Of a DNA stretch of 64,000 nt, positions 33,301 to 46,356 are shown in pieces. Source of the DNA: Thunnus maccoyii (Eukaryota > Chordata > Actinopteri > Scombriformes > Scombridae); contig NC_056540.1 in NCBI RefSeq assembly GCF_910596095.1, positions 15,588,501-15,652,500 of the forward strand. Reading direction: 5' to 3'. Positions within the stretch are counted from its first letter, which is position 1. Each line of letters begins with the position of its first letter. The translations under genes were made by a program, and so were the position numbers. The notes below the pieces were generated by a model. It had not been told where the DNA came from. It did no database searches and worked only from the letters and a program-made list of their open reading frames with translations.

Positions 33301-35170
33301 TGTGGTCCGTCACCGGGGGCAACTGTGTCCAGGTGGTGCGTGCCCACGAGGCAGGTGTCACCGGACTCTCCCTACATGCTACTGGGGACTACCTGCTCAG
33401 CTCCTCTGAGGATCAGGTATGTATGCAGCTTGAGGAAAATACAGACAGACCTCATACACCTTACTAATAGTGAAAAATTGATAGTGCATTTCTTAACTGG
33501 TTAACTGCTTCACATCACTGTTTGTCTTGTTTTGCAGTACTGGGCCTTTTCTGATATCCAAACTGGTAGAGTCCTCACCAAAGTCACTGATGAAAGTGCT
33601 GGCTGTGGTAAGTGCCTCAGTGTTTACTTGTGTGTTTGACAATCTAAGTAGGAGCCATATTTCAGGTGGTAATGTTCCTGTTTGCCCCCCCCCCCCCACA
33701 GCTCTCACCTGTGCTCAGTTCCATCCTGATGGTCTCATCTTTGGTACTGGAACGGCTGACTCCCAAATCAAGATTTGGGATCTGAAGGAGCGCACCAATG
33801 TGGCCAACTTCCCTGGACACTCTGGCCCCGTCACCTCCATTGCTTTCTCTGAGAACGGATACTATCTGGCTACAGGTGACAACTACTAGCAGCATTTTAA
33901 CTCAATGTTGTTGCTGATTTTTGATTGTTGTAACATTGCAGGATCATTTGGCATCATCAAAAAATGCACACACATCACATTAACCCATACACTGACCTTC
34001 AGTATCTTAAAATCCTACTGAGAAATCAAATTACAGAAATGTAGGGATTTTTCAGAGTGTAGGAGCCATGCAACTATTGCTACCTTTAACATTTTCAGCT
34101 CTTGCTTTTGACCTAAAGTGACTTGGAACTGTATATGTAATTGCATTTATTTAATCACACTGACATCCTTGTCTGATGCTGTGCTCCAGGTGCCCAGGAT
34201 AGCTCTCTGAAACTGTGGGATCTGAGGAAACTGAAGAACTTCAAGACCATCACCCTGGACAACAACTATGAGGTAAGAAGTGCTGATATTTCTCCTGTTA
34301 TTAAAGGAACACTTGACTCTTTGGGGAAAAAGGCTTATTTGCTTTATTGCTCATTTTCAGATGAGAAGAATAATATTATGTCTGGACACTTAACATGAAG
34401 ACAGAGCCAGCAGGCAATTAGCTTAGCATAAAGACCGGATGCTATTTGTTTGCGGGGAGCAGTGACATCCTGGAGTCTTGGGAGGGAAGAGGAAGGATGA
34501 ATAGTTACAGCACATAACTCCCTGTAAAACTCTGTCGTTTTTACATTAGTATTTTTTCTACATTGTCTTTATGCTAAGCTAATCACCTTCTGGCTCTAGC
34601 ATCATATTTAGCATACAGACATGAGAATGTCTAACAATCCCTGAATTTATAAATTGACGTAAAGGAAGAGTCTGATTAGCAATACTATCAGAATGTTAAT
34701 GGGAAATATGAGCTTGGCAAGCACATGAATTCGATTTACATACATCATGTGTGACTGAGAATGTAAGAAATAATCATGTTTTTTTTACACTGGGTTTGAT
34801 CATTTCTCATCATGACTGCCATTGGCCTTTGCCTTTCTATCTCATTCCATTGTTTTTCTGTTTTAGGTGAAGTCCCTCGTGTTTGACCAGAGTGGTACCT
34901 ACCTGGCTGTAGGAGGGTCTGACATCCGCGTCTACATCTGCAAACAGTGGTCTGAGGTCCTCAACTTCACCGGTGAGCAAGAAATGCCATTCTGTTTCCA
35001 AATGTTTATCCAATATGTATGTCACATGTTATTTGTGGTTTTTAACCTTGGTTTTTTTCTGTCCATTTGTAGACCACACAGGATTGGTGACTGGAGTGGC
35101 CTTCGGAGAGAACGCTCAGTTCCTGACCTCAGCAGGAATGGACAGAAGTCTCAAATTTTACAGTTTGTAG
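30373..35170 (+). CDS. prpf19: Pre-mRNA-processing factor 19 (U-box E3 ligase)
   Basis: Core subunit of the Prp19/NineTeen complex in the nucleus: it activates the spliceosome by non-proteolytic ubiquitination and has DNA-repair roles. Sixteen exons give 505 codons plus stop (human protein 504): 30,373-30,391, 30,559-30,708, 31,072-31,148, 31,716-31,857, 32,046-32,119, 32,233-32,298, 32,399-32,440, 32,577-32,651, 32,756-32,831, 32,954-33,063, 33,261-33,416, 33,538-33,607, 33,702-33,875, 34,190-34,272, 34,867-34,972 and 35,073-35,170. The N-terminal U-box begins [18 protein letters not shown] and runs to about residue 70. A coiled coil follows ([19 protein letters not shown]) for tetramer formation. 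Seven WD40 blades fill the C-terminal half ([49 protein letters not shown]). No defects; single copy. Confidence 0.97.
34300..34700. mobile_element. Foldback MITE in prpf19 intron 14
   Basis: Contains a perfect 19-bp inverted pair, attagcttagcataaagac at 34,417-34,435 and its complement at 34,565-34,583, inside a segment starting 'aaaggaacacttgactctttgggg'. This arrangement is common in teleost genomes as a short non-coding DNA element. Outer ends are eroded, so the limits are approximate. Confidence 0.6.
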
Positions 35171-35880
35171 AAAAGCATAAATTCATGATGGCGGGAGGAG
35201 GATAAGAACGGTCTCTATGTCTGAACGGTCACTATGCTGGACACAGACTTAGCATAGACCTATAATTTTTAGAAGAAAAAAAAGGAAAAAAAATCACTGC
35301 TAACTTTGCTTCATTAGTGTGTTAGTCCTCATGTCCAGGAAAGAGATCCCAATAAAATTATCTGCTATTTGAAACCACAGCAGCATGGTTAGGATAACAT
35401 GTTTGTTGGCATTGTGAGTTTGAAAATCTAAATGATGTGAAATGCCTGCGTAATGTTTGTGTCTGATTTGCCAGCAGTTATGATTTTACTGTAGTCATTT
35501 TCTTTTGTTGTGTGTGTGGTAGGTGGGAGGGGGGTCCTAAGTTGCTTCTAATACAACTTAAGTGTTGTACACTGGAGAACTGTAAGTGGGGTGACAACAA
35601 TCTCCTTTGATTCCTAATGTTTCATTACAGTATCTTTCGGGTAAGATGGAAATACATCTGTAGTGATGTACAGTACAGCTGAGCAGAAGTTGAACAGGTG
35701 TATGAAATTCATGTTCCTCTGTGAAAAATTAAGTTTTGTTTAACCTCCCCTCAGTTTCATTTCCTCTTTCATTTGTTCCATTTAAACTTTTGTCTATTTT
35801 CCAATTGTATATTTCTCATTATTTGCTATTGTACCGGTTGCAACTCTGCCCTTTTACAATAAAATAAAATATCTTTTGTA
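35171..35880 (+). other. prpf19 3' untranslated region
   Basis: Non-coding from the stop codon to AATAAA at 35,858-35,863, with a T-rich downstream element. Confidence 0.7.
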
Positions 35881-36390
35881 TTGCCATTTATGCGTGTGTC
35901 AGATCAAGACAGGATTCTCTGAAGAAAATTAAATATTTTCCTTCCAGTATTTCACCAGATTAAGATTTTAAATGTCATTTTTTTTGCTGGATAAAAAATA
36001 TTTAAACTTATGTGAAAATTCTATCGGATAAAAATTAAGGCAAGCTTTTTTTTTTTTTTTTCTTTTTTTTTAAATTCTCACTTTGGATATATCAAGGTAT
36101 AGTATAAACAGTGTGATAATTATAATAAGACTTACAGGTCTTGACAGTCCATTCCCTTTCTACAAATGCAATTTAAGGAAACAATGAGAAACAAATTAAA
36201 TAAAATTAAAAAATACAGATATAAAAACTAAAATGTCTCCTTCAAAAGCAAAATTTAGTAAAGAGAACAATTGAGGTTATCTTACGGATACTCAATTTAC
36301 TAAAAAATAAATAAACAGAAATACACATCAAAGAAATTATGGACGTACAGGTGTATAAGCGGATTCTTAAACCGTGTGAGGAGGGATTTT
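35881..36390. other. Intergenic, AT-rich
   Basis: Contains a long T run (about 36,046-36,070). No gene or named repeat recognised. Confidence 0.5.
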
Positions 36391-36397
36391 CACCATG

Positions 36398-36407
36398 GTC
36401 ACGTGAA
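36398..36407 (+). promoter_or_regulatory. CLEAR-type E-box, distal
   Basis: GTCACGTGAA, a CACGTG core with the GTCACGTGAC-like flanks bound by TFEB/MITF factors. It lies about 1.8 kb upstream of the tcirg1 start codon and about 0.6 kb upstream of its predicted first exon. Confidence 0.5.
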
Positions 36408-36922
36408 TACAGGTGTTGTGTCGAAGTCTGTTACCCCCTCAAATAATGTTCCCCAGTCGTGTTTCCCGTAGCTCCACCTCCATGGTTACGGTCATGGTTA
36501 TGGTTGTGTTTAAATGTAGTAAAGATAACTGGTTGTGGTGAAGGTAAACTTGTGGTCAGGTTAAACACCTCAGAGGACGGCTGGTCGGGTTAGGGATAAG
36601 GTTGGAGGAAACACATTATCGGTGGGGGAACAGACTTCACCACAACATCTTTTCAAAATGTAATTTTTTCTTGGTTTTAAAACTTAACGGATGTTGTTGC
36701 CGTTGACAACGCCCCCTTGAGCTAATGAAAATCACGCTGAACTGATAGTAAACCAGCTGTTGGAGATTTAAAATCAGCTATAAGCAGAAGATTATTATTC
36801 GTGTTGCGTGAACATAATTAACGCTGGACATTAAACTCCATCGACTACATTAAACGGATCTAACGTTTGCGTCCTTTACCGCCATTTAAAAACGAAAATT
36901 CCGGCCGTGGTCTCGGCCAACT

Positions 36923-36932
36923 GTCACGTGAG
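36923..36932 (+). promoter_or_regulatory. CLEAR-type E-box near the tcirg1 promoter
   Basis: GTCACGTGAG matches nine of ten positions of GTCACGTGAC. A half-site-like GTAACGTGACT follows at 36,939. V-ATPase subunit genes are known TFEB/MITF targets, and this site sits about 150 bp before the predicted leader exon. Confidence 0.6.
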
Positions 36933-36989
36933 ACTGCAGTAACGTGACTCTCACAAACGGGAAGTGTGCGACAATAGTCACAGCAAGAA

Positions 36990-37102
36990 CTTCTCATAAA
37001 CAACGTTTGGTCTGACCGGTCTGTCGGTCAGTCGGTCGGTACGGGGCTGAACAGCCTGGAAGAAAACAGGTTGGAGTCTAGCAGAGTTTACCAGAAAAGA
37101 CA
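36990..37102 (+). promoter_or_regulatory. Predicted tcirg1 non-coding first exon
   Basis: CpG-rich stretch with a 'gtcggtcagtcggtcggt' repeat ending AAAAGACAG/gtaagag at 37,102. The coding exon acceptor is ...TTGTACAG/ACAACTATGG at 38,221. The exon is inferred from splice signals only. Confidence 0.5.
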
Positions 37103-38220
37103 GGTAAGAGCCTCCATTTCTAGCTTCGTTTGTGCTCACATGAAGCTGTTTTCTGCCTCATAGCCGCCGTGTATGAACTGCTGTAGTCAAGGCACAAAAT
37201 GAAACAATTTCCCCCCAACTTAAATTAAATCACAATATGTTTGTTTTTAAAGCTAAAGTTGTAAATCGAGAAGTTTACATCGTCATTGCTAACGTTTCAT
37301 TTGCATGATGCTGTGACAAGAAACGAAACTGCCCCACTTCTGTTGATCATGGTGAAAGAATGCAGACAGAGAAATAGATACAGAAACATTTCTATATCTA
37401 TGAACAGAGCCATTTAGCTGGGGTCATTATTCATTCAAGAAAATGCTAGATTCTTTTAAAAAGTCTATTTTTTCTTTATGACTAGGCATTGATGTGTTTA
37501 TAGATACAGATCATGTGCTCTTGGATGTTTACTCAACTTGTGATTCAGTACATGCACTCAGCTAAAACCGATGCAGTATGAAACAACTGCCCTGCAATAA
37601 ATCCTACCTCAATGAAGGTTTTAATGTTCAGTTTTTTGTCAGCACTGTTCTGGAAAGGTGTTGAATATTTATTGTATTATACTGAGAGGTGTTTCTAATA
37701 TTTTGTCTAGCCCATTTATACTAAACAAGGTAGATTTTCGTATTAGGAAATATAATAAAATACAACTGAACAACACCAGCATACAGTTGAATCAACACCT
37801 CTCTGAAACACTATCAACAAAAACTGAACATTATAACCCAATAAACTGTCAACTAAGAGTATATTTTTATATATAGGCTACAGCTGTGGTTTTTTTTAGT
37901 ATTTTATAGTAAGATTTTACTCAACAAACTGAAAATAATATGAACTTTTTGTGCAAGAATGGAAATTCCAGCTGCTCATCACAGTCAGGAGAAGAACTTG
38001 ATGCTTCCCCTTTTCTTCAGTTTCCATTGATTGGCTTCTGCATTGTCACTGAGAGGCTTTTATTGTCCTCTCTGAACTTTATTTTTTACTGTTTACTGCC
38101 TCTCTCTGCTTCACTTTCTCAGTGGTATCTCACATTCTTCTGTAAACCGCAGTACTTTGGATACATAGTTAACTTTTAGAGGTAAATATTAATGTGGACT
38201 TGTTTCCCTTGTCGTTGTAC
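37103..38220. other. Predicted tcirg1 leader intron, nothing recognised
   Basis: AT-rich sequence between the inferred leader exon and the first coding exon. No gene or named repeat seen. Confidence 0.5.
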
Positions 38221-38228
38221 AGACAACT

Positions 38229-39080
38229 ATGGGCTCCATGTTTCGCAGTGAGGAGGTGTGCCTGGTGCAGCTCTTCCTTCAGTCCGGCTCGGCCTACAAT
38301 TGTGTCAGTGAACTGGGAGAGCTGGGCCTGGTTGAGTTCAGAGATGTGAGTAATGCTTGGTGCATGATCTTGTTAGAGTACAAAACAAAGGAAGGTTCAG
38401 TGGCTTCCTAAACTAATCAGCTACTGTCCCCATTTGATTAGAATTTTTTTCCTCATGTAACTGTTTTGACCTAATTTTTACCTTTTTAAAATCTCTAAAT
38501 GAAGGACTGATTTAAACCCATCTGCATCTTGGCTCATATCACTTTGGAATTTGCAGCCTTTCTAAATTTGAGCGTAGATGAGCTGGTAAACCGATGGTTG
38601 CTATGAATCACCACGACAAACAGTAACATTTTCCTTCTCTCTTACTGTCAGATGAACATGACTAACCTCCATCCTCTCTCTTCTGCTCCAGTTAAATCCT
38701 AATGTCAACGCCTTTCAAAGGAAATTCGTCGGAGAGGTCCGACGATGCGAGGAGCTTGAGAAAACCTTTAGTAAGTATTGACACATTGTTCCATCAGTGT
38801 TCTTTATTTATTAGTTTTCTTTAGATTCTCCTTTTTCCCTTTCTGACCTTCTTTATCTGCCCTTCAGCCTTCCTGGAGCAGGAGATCAATCGCTCCCTGT
38901 CTCCACCCCTACAGGGTCCCCTCCCTCCTCCGTGCCCGACACCTTTAGCGCCTCAGCCTCGCGAACTCATCACCATAGAGGAGGAGAGCGAGAGGCTGGC
39001 CAGAGAGCTCAAAGAGGTGAGCGCTCATGCCAAAAAAATCCAAGTTCCTCTGTTGTCTCCTCAGTGTACTCTCAGAGGAG

Positions 39081-39117
<37 letters not shown>

Positions 39118-40996
39118 TGCGTGTTTCTCACCAGGTGTCCAGGAATAGAGACAGCCTTCGGGCTCAGCTGACCCAGCTCTGTCAGTACCGAGGAGTCTTG
39201 ACCAAAACACACTCTCTCACTGCCTCACAGGTGAGAAGAACTAACATTTCTTGAATAAATTCTGCATCATTCATGACTTTATCTTATAGTAGTCAGCTGC
39301 AGTGACCCACAGATAAAACTTGTCTTAATTTTTTGGCATCTTCTCACAGGCACCACCACCTGTACTGGAAACCCAAGGCCTGTTTGATAACCGCCAAGAT
39401 GTCCACCTCAGGTAGATGTTATTTCTTTATTTAAACCTCTTATTTTATGGGTTTTTTTCTGTATTTTATCTACATCTTTCACTGCTTCTCCTCTCTCTCA
39501 GTTTTGTGGCAGGAGTGGTCCATCCTTGGAAAGTCCCCTCATTTGAGCGGTTGCTGTGGCGAGCGTGTCGCGGTTATATTGTCGTGGATTTCAGAGAAAT
39601 GGAGGATCGTCTCGAGCATCCGGAAACGGTGGGAACTAGGAGACAGAAGGAGGGGAATTATGGTCGAGGGATAGAAATGAAATGTATTCTTAGTATACAT
39701 AGAGATAGTCTCTGATGATAAGTTTTCTTACAGGTCGTTAATCACAGCTGTTAACTGTTTTCTTCATTTGCAGGGGGAAATGGTGCAATGGACCGTATTT
39801 CTCATTTCCTATTGGGGAGATCAGATTGGACAGAAAGTCAAGAAGATATGTGATTGGTGGGTAAATCTGTGCATCAGTTAAAGTTTTCTTTCTTCATTGT
39901 AGATTTCCTAGATTTCCACACTGCAGTGTCTGTTTAACCTGTTGGATAACTTTTGATTTCTTTACTTCACAGCTTCCGCACACAGACATTTGCATACCCT
40001 GAGAGCACTGCTGAAAGAGAGGAAGTTCTCCAGGGACTTCAAGGCAGAATTGAAGACATCAAATCAGTAAGTATAAAGCACTTTTTATAAAAGCACTGAG
40101 TATTGTAGTCATCAAAATAACCAGAAAGCCCAAAATAACAATAATGTGTCTTTTATTTCTTCAAAGAATTGCTGACATTTTTTCCTCCATAATATCAGAA
40201 ACCATGTCATCTTACATGACTCTCCTCTCACTTCCCTCTGTGCTCCAGGTGTTGTCTCAGACGGAGGCCTTCCTGCAGCAGCTGCTAATGCGGGCGGTGG
40301 CCGTGCTGCCCCAGTGGAAGGTGCGGGTCCAGAAGTGCAAGGCGGTCCAGATGGTTTTAAACCTCTGCAGCCCCTCCGTCACTGACAAATGCCTGATCGC
40401 CGAGGCCTGGTGTCCCATCGCCAAGCTGCCTGAACTGCAGAGCGCGCTGAGGGAGGGAGGGGTAAGACCAAAGAGAACAGCAGAAACATTAGAGTTGCAG
40501 ATGAGGGGGCTTTTCCGGTATTTTTCTAAATTCTCCCATTTTTATCCAACCCTCCTCTTCTGTCTTCTCAGAGGAAGAGTGGCAGCGGGGTCGACTCTTT
40601 CTACAACCGCCTGCCTTCGTCCACCCCTCCGCCCACCCTGTTCCCCCTCAACTCTTTCACAGCTGGTTTCCAGAACATCGTGGACGCCTACGGAGTGGCC
40701 AGCTACCGTGAAGTCAACCCAGGTATGTTACCACAAACATGTCAAATGTTGAGGCCAGAGAACTCTCAGCCTCGCATGTATTAATCTTTTACTTTAGTCA
40801 AGTCTGGTCTCCTTTGATGTCTCTGCAGCGGTGTACACCATAATTACATTCCCCTTCCTGTTTGCCGTGATGTTTGGGGATGTGGGTCACGGTTTACTGA
40901 TGACTCTGGCTGCCCTCTGGATGGTTCTTGAGGAGAAGGACCCCAAACTGAAAAACAACAACAATGAGGTAATTCAGAGGATGTTTACTCGCAGTG

Positions 40997-41042
<46 letters not shown>

Positions 41043-44000
41043 TACTCAAGCTCGACACAAGAATAGGACATATGAATATCTGAGTTTGATAGTGTTTTAT
41101 ATATATTCGTTTCACCTTACTGAGTCCAAATCCCTCAAAGGACTGTATCATTTGTTTTCTTGCTGAGAGTTGGGTGAGAAGACTGATTCCACTCTCATAT
41201 CTGCAGCCAGCAGCTGGTTATTTGAGCTTTAAGTGTAAAAACAACACATGGTGGTTGATCGGGGAGTTTCTATACCTATTTCTCTGCAGGTGCGGTGTCC
41301 TCTTAGGGGTGACGAGACTCAAAAGAAATAGCTGCTCCTGGCCGAGAAATAGTCCAGCACATACCTTAAACCCCCATAAAATCACAACTTGTGTCCTCCT
41401 GGCTGTAACTTAACATTTAACAAACACATAGGAGAGCGGTATTGACCCTCTCATCTAAATATCTGCATGGAAATGGTCCTATTTCTGAAAACTATTCCTT
41501 CAAATAAACCCTATTTATTTGTTTGTTTGTGTTTTTGGCTATCTACAATTTAAAATAACAGCATGTGTAGCTTAATATTTAAGAATTAAAACTTAAAAAA
41601 TACTGACTTTCAACTCAAATTAACAAAATGTTAAATTTTGCCAAATGTTAGCCATGTTGTTAATGGCGACCTGAATGTTTCATACATGGCTCTTTGCTTA
41701 TAATTTAAAAGAAGAGAGAGGAAATAAAAGATTTGATCAGAGTTCAGTGAATCCAGGTGTTTCATCAAATTGAAACCTGCACGAAATGGAACCACGTTAG
41801 ATTTATGCTAAAACAATTGCTTTCTCACTCCTTGTCATTTTATTGAGAGCACCATTGCATGGGATGATCCGTGCAAGTGCCATTGTACTGTCTATTTATG
41901 GGTGCACATGGTTTTAGATTTAGTTTTTTAAAATTTTGTGTCTTATTTATTTTTAGAAGTAAAAAAAGAATTTAGCTATGTAGCTGTACCATGAACACTA
42001 AACACTGAAATGAAATCCATCTCTGTGTCCTCCGCCTGTGTGGTTCAGATCTGGAAGATGATGTTTGGGGGAAGGTATCTGATTCTTCTGATGGGACTGT
42101 TCTCTATCTACACGGGGGCCATTTACAACGAGTGCTTCAGCAGAGGCCTCAGCACCTTCAGCTCAGCGTGGCACGTCGGCCCGATGTTTGAGAATAACAT
42201 CTGGAAGTGAGGACATTTCATACATTCATCATCTCCACACACCTTGTGTCTTGTACAGCTTTGCAAATTTGTGATTTATCCCTTCCAGCGCGTCAGTCCT
42301 GGCAGGGAGCCAGTACTTGTCCATGGATCCTAATGTGACAGGTGTTTTCACCAATCCTTATCCATTTGGCATTGACCCGGTATGGCCGTCACACTCATGA
42401 ATCCCTCCTTCACGACCCCCTTTTTTTTTCATGCTGTCATTTTGTTTGTCACTGCATCCAGACTCATTCTCTCTTGTTTTGTGTCATTTTCAGATCTGGG
42501 GCTTGTCCAACAACAAACTAACTTTCCTTAATTCGTACAAGATGAAGATGTCTGTCATCATCGGTGTCATTCACATGACTTTTGGAGTCTGTTTGTCATT
42601 CTTCAACTACTAGTAAGCAGCCGTATTTTAATTTTTCACGTGTGTAAAACCTGTAAGAAGTATGTTCATGTTCATCTATACCTTCATTCCTCATTTCTTT
42701 TCATATTTATCCTGACTTGCCCTTCCCGCTTTGCTTTTATTTTTTTGTGTTTTCTCAGCCACTTTGGCCAGGTAAGCAGCGTGTTCTTCGTGCTGATCCC
42801 TGAGCTGTTCTTCATGGTGTGTCTTTTTGGATACCTGGTGTTTATGGTGATCTTCAAGTGGATTGCCTACACTCCCGCCCAGTCCAAAATCGCTCCCAGT
42901 ATACTCATCCACTTCATAGACATGTTCCTCTTCACAGACAACCCCAGCAACCCACCGCTCTATCAGGGACAGGTGTGTGGTTTGCTTATTTCCCTAAAAG
43001 GAACTTATCAGTGTTTGCATGTACTTTTATATTGATGAACACATTTTCCAACACTTCAGAGTTATGTTTTGTCAGTACAGTATAAAAAATCAACTCAAAG
43101 ATGCCTAAAACCTGGTCGAGACATGAACATTTAGTCAGATTTATTTAATTGTTGAAAGGTAATGGAGGTGAAAGCATAGATTGTTTTGAGAGCTGGTATG
43201 TACATTGCTTTGGTGGGAAGCAGCATCTGAGACATAATTTCCATGAATAATAATGTAGCAGCAACCTTTTTTAATACAAAAGATGCCATATTTCCATTTG
43301 ATATTTTTCATACATGCATTGGAAAATGGTTCACAATTATTAAAGTATGTTATTTGTAATTAATTGGGGAAACAACTTGAAAAAACAAGTGTCCTTTTAA
43401 CTTTTCATGTGTAGGTTGTGGTGCAGAAGATCCTGGTAGTGCTGGCTCTGTGTGCTGTCCCCGTCCTCCTGCTGGGGAAACCCACCTATGAATACGTAAC
43501 ATTCAAAAAAAGAAGACGTCAAGTGGTGAGTGTGTGTGTGTGTTTAGCTGAAATTTTCAACCTTTTCATCTACAGTCGGCTCATTTTCTGACAGATTTCT
43601 GATTCTCTGCAATATCAGGAGGACGACAGACGTCCGTTGGTGGCCGACGACGTTTCCATTAACACTCGTCAAGGGGAGGTGGAGGGAGGAAATACTGAAG
43701 AGGAGGTAAAGGGGGGGGTTTCAGTAACGTGATTCATAAAACCAGTTCAGAGATGGGCTCTTGCGGTTCTTATGTAACCGTTTTAACTGTCTAAATCTGT
43801 CCGCAGGAGTTTGATGCTGCGAATGTATTCATGCATCAGGCCATCCACACCATAGAGTACTGCTTGGGATGCATCTCCAACACCGCTTCTTACCTCCGAC
43901 TCTGGGCCCTCAGTTTGGCTCACGCACGTTAGTAGCACCCAGACTGACACACACAAACACAATGTGTATGTCTTCATACTCACATGATGCACACACACAC

Positions 44001-45182
44001 ACAGACAAACTTCCTCTTGAAAACACACTCATGCTATTTATTTTTCCAGTCATTTATTCATAGACTCTGCTGTCTGACGGTGAGTTTCCCTCCACAGAGC
44101 TGTCAGAGGTGCTGTGGGTGATGGTGATGCGTATCGCCCTGAGGTGGCAGGGCTATGTGGGATCTGTAGTCCTTTTTGTGATTTTCGCCTTCTTTGCTGT
44201 GTTGACCATCTCCATCCTGCTTGTTATGGAGGGCCTCTCAGCTTTCCTGCACGCGCTCCGTCTGCACTGGTAAGGATGATTTTTTTTTTTTTTTTTTTAA
44301 AGGTTTGCACGAATTGTTTAGGAGTCCTGAACCTTTTTTCTTTTTAATATTCAGGCTGGATAACAGCACTGAGTAAAATCTAGAGCAGATGTTTACTTTA
44401 GTGCATGTTTAAGATTTTACAGGGTCAAGTGCTTTACAGAAAAGAAGAAAGAATTAATAAACTGCAAATAAAAACAAACACAGATTATAGAACACTTTTG
44501 GATAAAATAAAGTTATCCACATCAGAGTTTAGTCAAACAGGTTTCTTATCATTTCATACTGGTGACCACCATGGATGTATAAGAGCTGGATAGGGCGCCA
44601 CCACTCAGCCCTGCATAGTGGACTTCTTGGTTTAAGAGTGTGTCCAAAATGGAAATGATTCATCCTCTTCATAGCATAAAAATCAACACATTTTATGGCA
44701 GTTTGTCTGTCACATTTCATTATTTTTTGTGTATAAAAGGAAAGTTTTGTGTGATGGTGGCGCTAGAGAAAAGGCCCAAACCACCTGTTGTGACTGTGAA
44801 TGTTTTGTTTTTTTAAACCCAGCTGTTTGGTTTTGAGATATCTAATGAAAATGTTGATCAAAGGATTTTCTTTTTTTAGCTGACAGTGGCACCACACCAG
44901 TGAGTGTCACCAAATCAGTAATTGTCTGTAACTGGTACATTATTAAGCTTTATGACCTCTAGAATGAGCTGGACATGATTGCTGGTGAATCAGGGTGTAA
45001 GTAGAAATGGCGTGGGTGGACAAAAAAGGATTATGCATTGTAGATTTTATCTGCCGTTGTGTGTTGACTTTGCTTCTCTCTCTTACAGGGTGGAGTTTCA
45101 GAACAAGTTCTACAGTGGATCAGGCTACAAGCTGAACCCTTTCTCCTTCTCATCTATGATCAATGCATCAGCTGCTATATGA
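38229..45182 (+). CDS. tcirg1: V-type H+-ATPase 116-kDa subunit a, isoform a3
   Basis: Membrane subunit of the V0 proton channel; a3 acts in lysosomes and the osteoclast ruffled border. Twenty coding exons give 825 codons plus stop (human a3 is 830): 38,229-38,345, 38,692-38,770, 38,868-39,016, 39,135-39,230, 39,350-39,411, 39,502-39,628, 39,774-39,856, 39,973-40,066, 40,249-40,461, 40,572-40,722, 40,829-40,968, 42,049-42,206, 42,289-42,379, 42,494-42,612, 42,759-42,972, 43,415-43,525, 43,619-43,705, 43,807-43,927, 44,098-44,269 and 45,089-45,182. It starts [10 protein letters not shown] like human a3. The N-terminal half is cytosolic; membrane helices begin at [20 protein letters not shown]. 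The essential arginine is in [14 protein letters not shown] (about residue 728). The C-terminus [16 protein letters not shown] is conserved. No defects seen. Isoform choice rests on the N-terminus and on SSH3 nearby. Confidence 0.95.
41002..41041. repeat. (CA)n microsatellite in tcirg1 intron 11
   Basis: Twenty uninterrupted AC dinucleotides just downstream of exon 11. Confidence 0.95.
41160..41510. repeat. Interspersed fish repeat in tcirg1 intron 11
   Basis: Segment with 'agactcaaaagaaatagctgctcctggc', a phrase I associate with the same short teleost DNA-element group as the prpf19 intron repeat. It has no clean ends here; assignment is tentative. Confidence 0.35.
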
Positions 45183-46350
45183 TTGGCCAAATAATTAATT
45201 AGGATTGCCAAACGGTTGTATTAATTTATGTATCTTATTGTGAGTACTTGGACTGCAACACATCAGAATGACCCTGTCTTAACAACGCTATTATATTGAC
45301 TGAGGGTATGAAATGGTTTACTTGACTTGCACAATAATCATGATGGTATAGACTGTTATTTTTGCATCAGTAGAATGAGAATGATATAATTCCTATAGAG
45401 GGAATTACAATTGCATTGTATGAAATGAAAAAAAATATACTTTTGTATCTCCTTGCTAATTTCTTTCCACTATCAGTGTTACGTTCTGCTTTCTAATTAC
45501 TCTCAATAGCTCAAGAAATGATTAGTAATCATTAACTTTTCACTTTATGAACATTTATTACAAATCATCATTTTGAAAAGGGAAAAGCACGTCAATTAAG
45601 TAATCTGTTCTGCAGTTTAAGGGAATGTGTGATTGTTAAATTGATGTATTGTGCTTCAATTAGCCAGTCCTGTAGGATTCTTCAAGCAACAGCAGGGAAT
45701 TATCTGAATGATTTTCATGAGCCAAAGATACTTTCCCCTCATCGTCATGTCTTCCAAGCGCAACACACAACAGCTATTTATTGGTAGTAAAGGTTTTTCT
45801 TGTGCCTTACTGGGACTGAGTGCTTGTTTTTAGTCTTTGGAACATATCATATCATGCATCATTATCATGCCACCACTTTAAACAACACTCTGCCTGGGAC
45901 ATTTGTCTCTTTTTTTTCCTGTCAGTTTGCACTCTCAAATTGATCAAATTTGAACTGAAATTAAATATGATTTTCTTGTTTAATCTTGTGTGAAGTCATT
46001 CACCACCTGTTGCCTGGTCACACTATATTATTATTTATTATAATAATGTCAAGTACAACTAATTCTAAGTTGCGGATCCTGTACTTAAAGATCCAGTCCA
46101 GATATGATTTAAGACATAAAAATTACTATTATTATTATGCTTTGTGTAATAATTTGTCTCATATGTATTTTCCATTAAAAAAGTTCAATTACCTGGTTAG
46201 AAATGTTTTAAAATGACTTAAATCAAGATGAAGGAAGTCCGGTTTTTAAATATACTGACTTGTCTGATGTGTGTGTAAGAAAAGGAAACTATTATTCGTG
46301 TAAAGCGTATAGCACTGTAAAAGCTTTTTTGAATGATTTAAGCCTTTTTT
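45183..46350 (+). other. tcirg1 3' untranslated region and downstream DNA
   Basis: Non-coding. A plausible end is ATTAAA at about 45,960 followed by a TTTAATCTTGTGTG-type downstream element; no canonical AATAAA is well placed. Short open frames are AT-rich chance frames. Confidence 0.45.
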
Positions 46351-46356
46351 TAATGT

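Noticed and set aside
40831-41166. Open frame running from a tcirg1 exon into the CA repeat
   Set aside because: It reads through a good donor site (GAG/gtaatt at 40,968); the continuation is intron.
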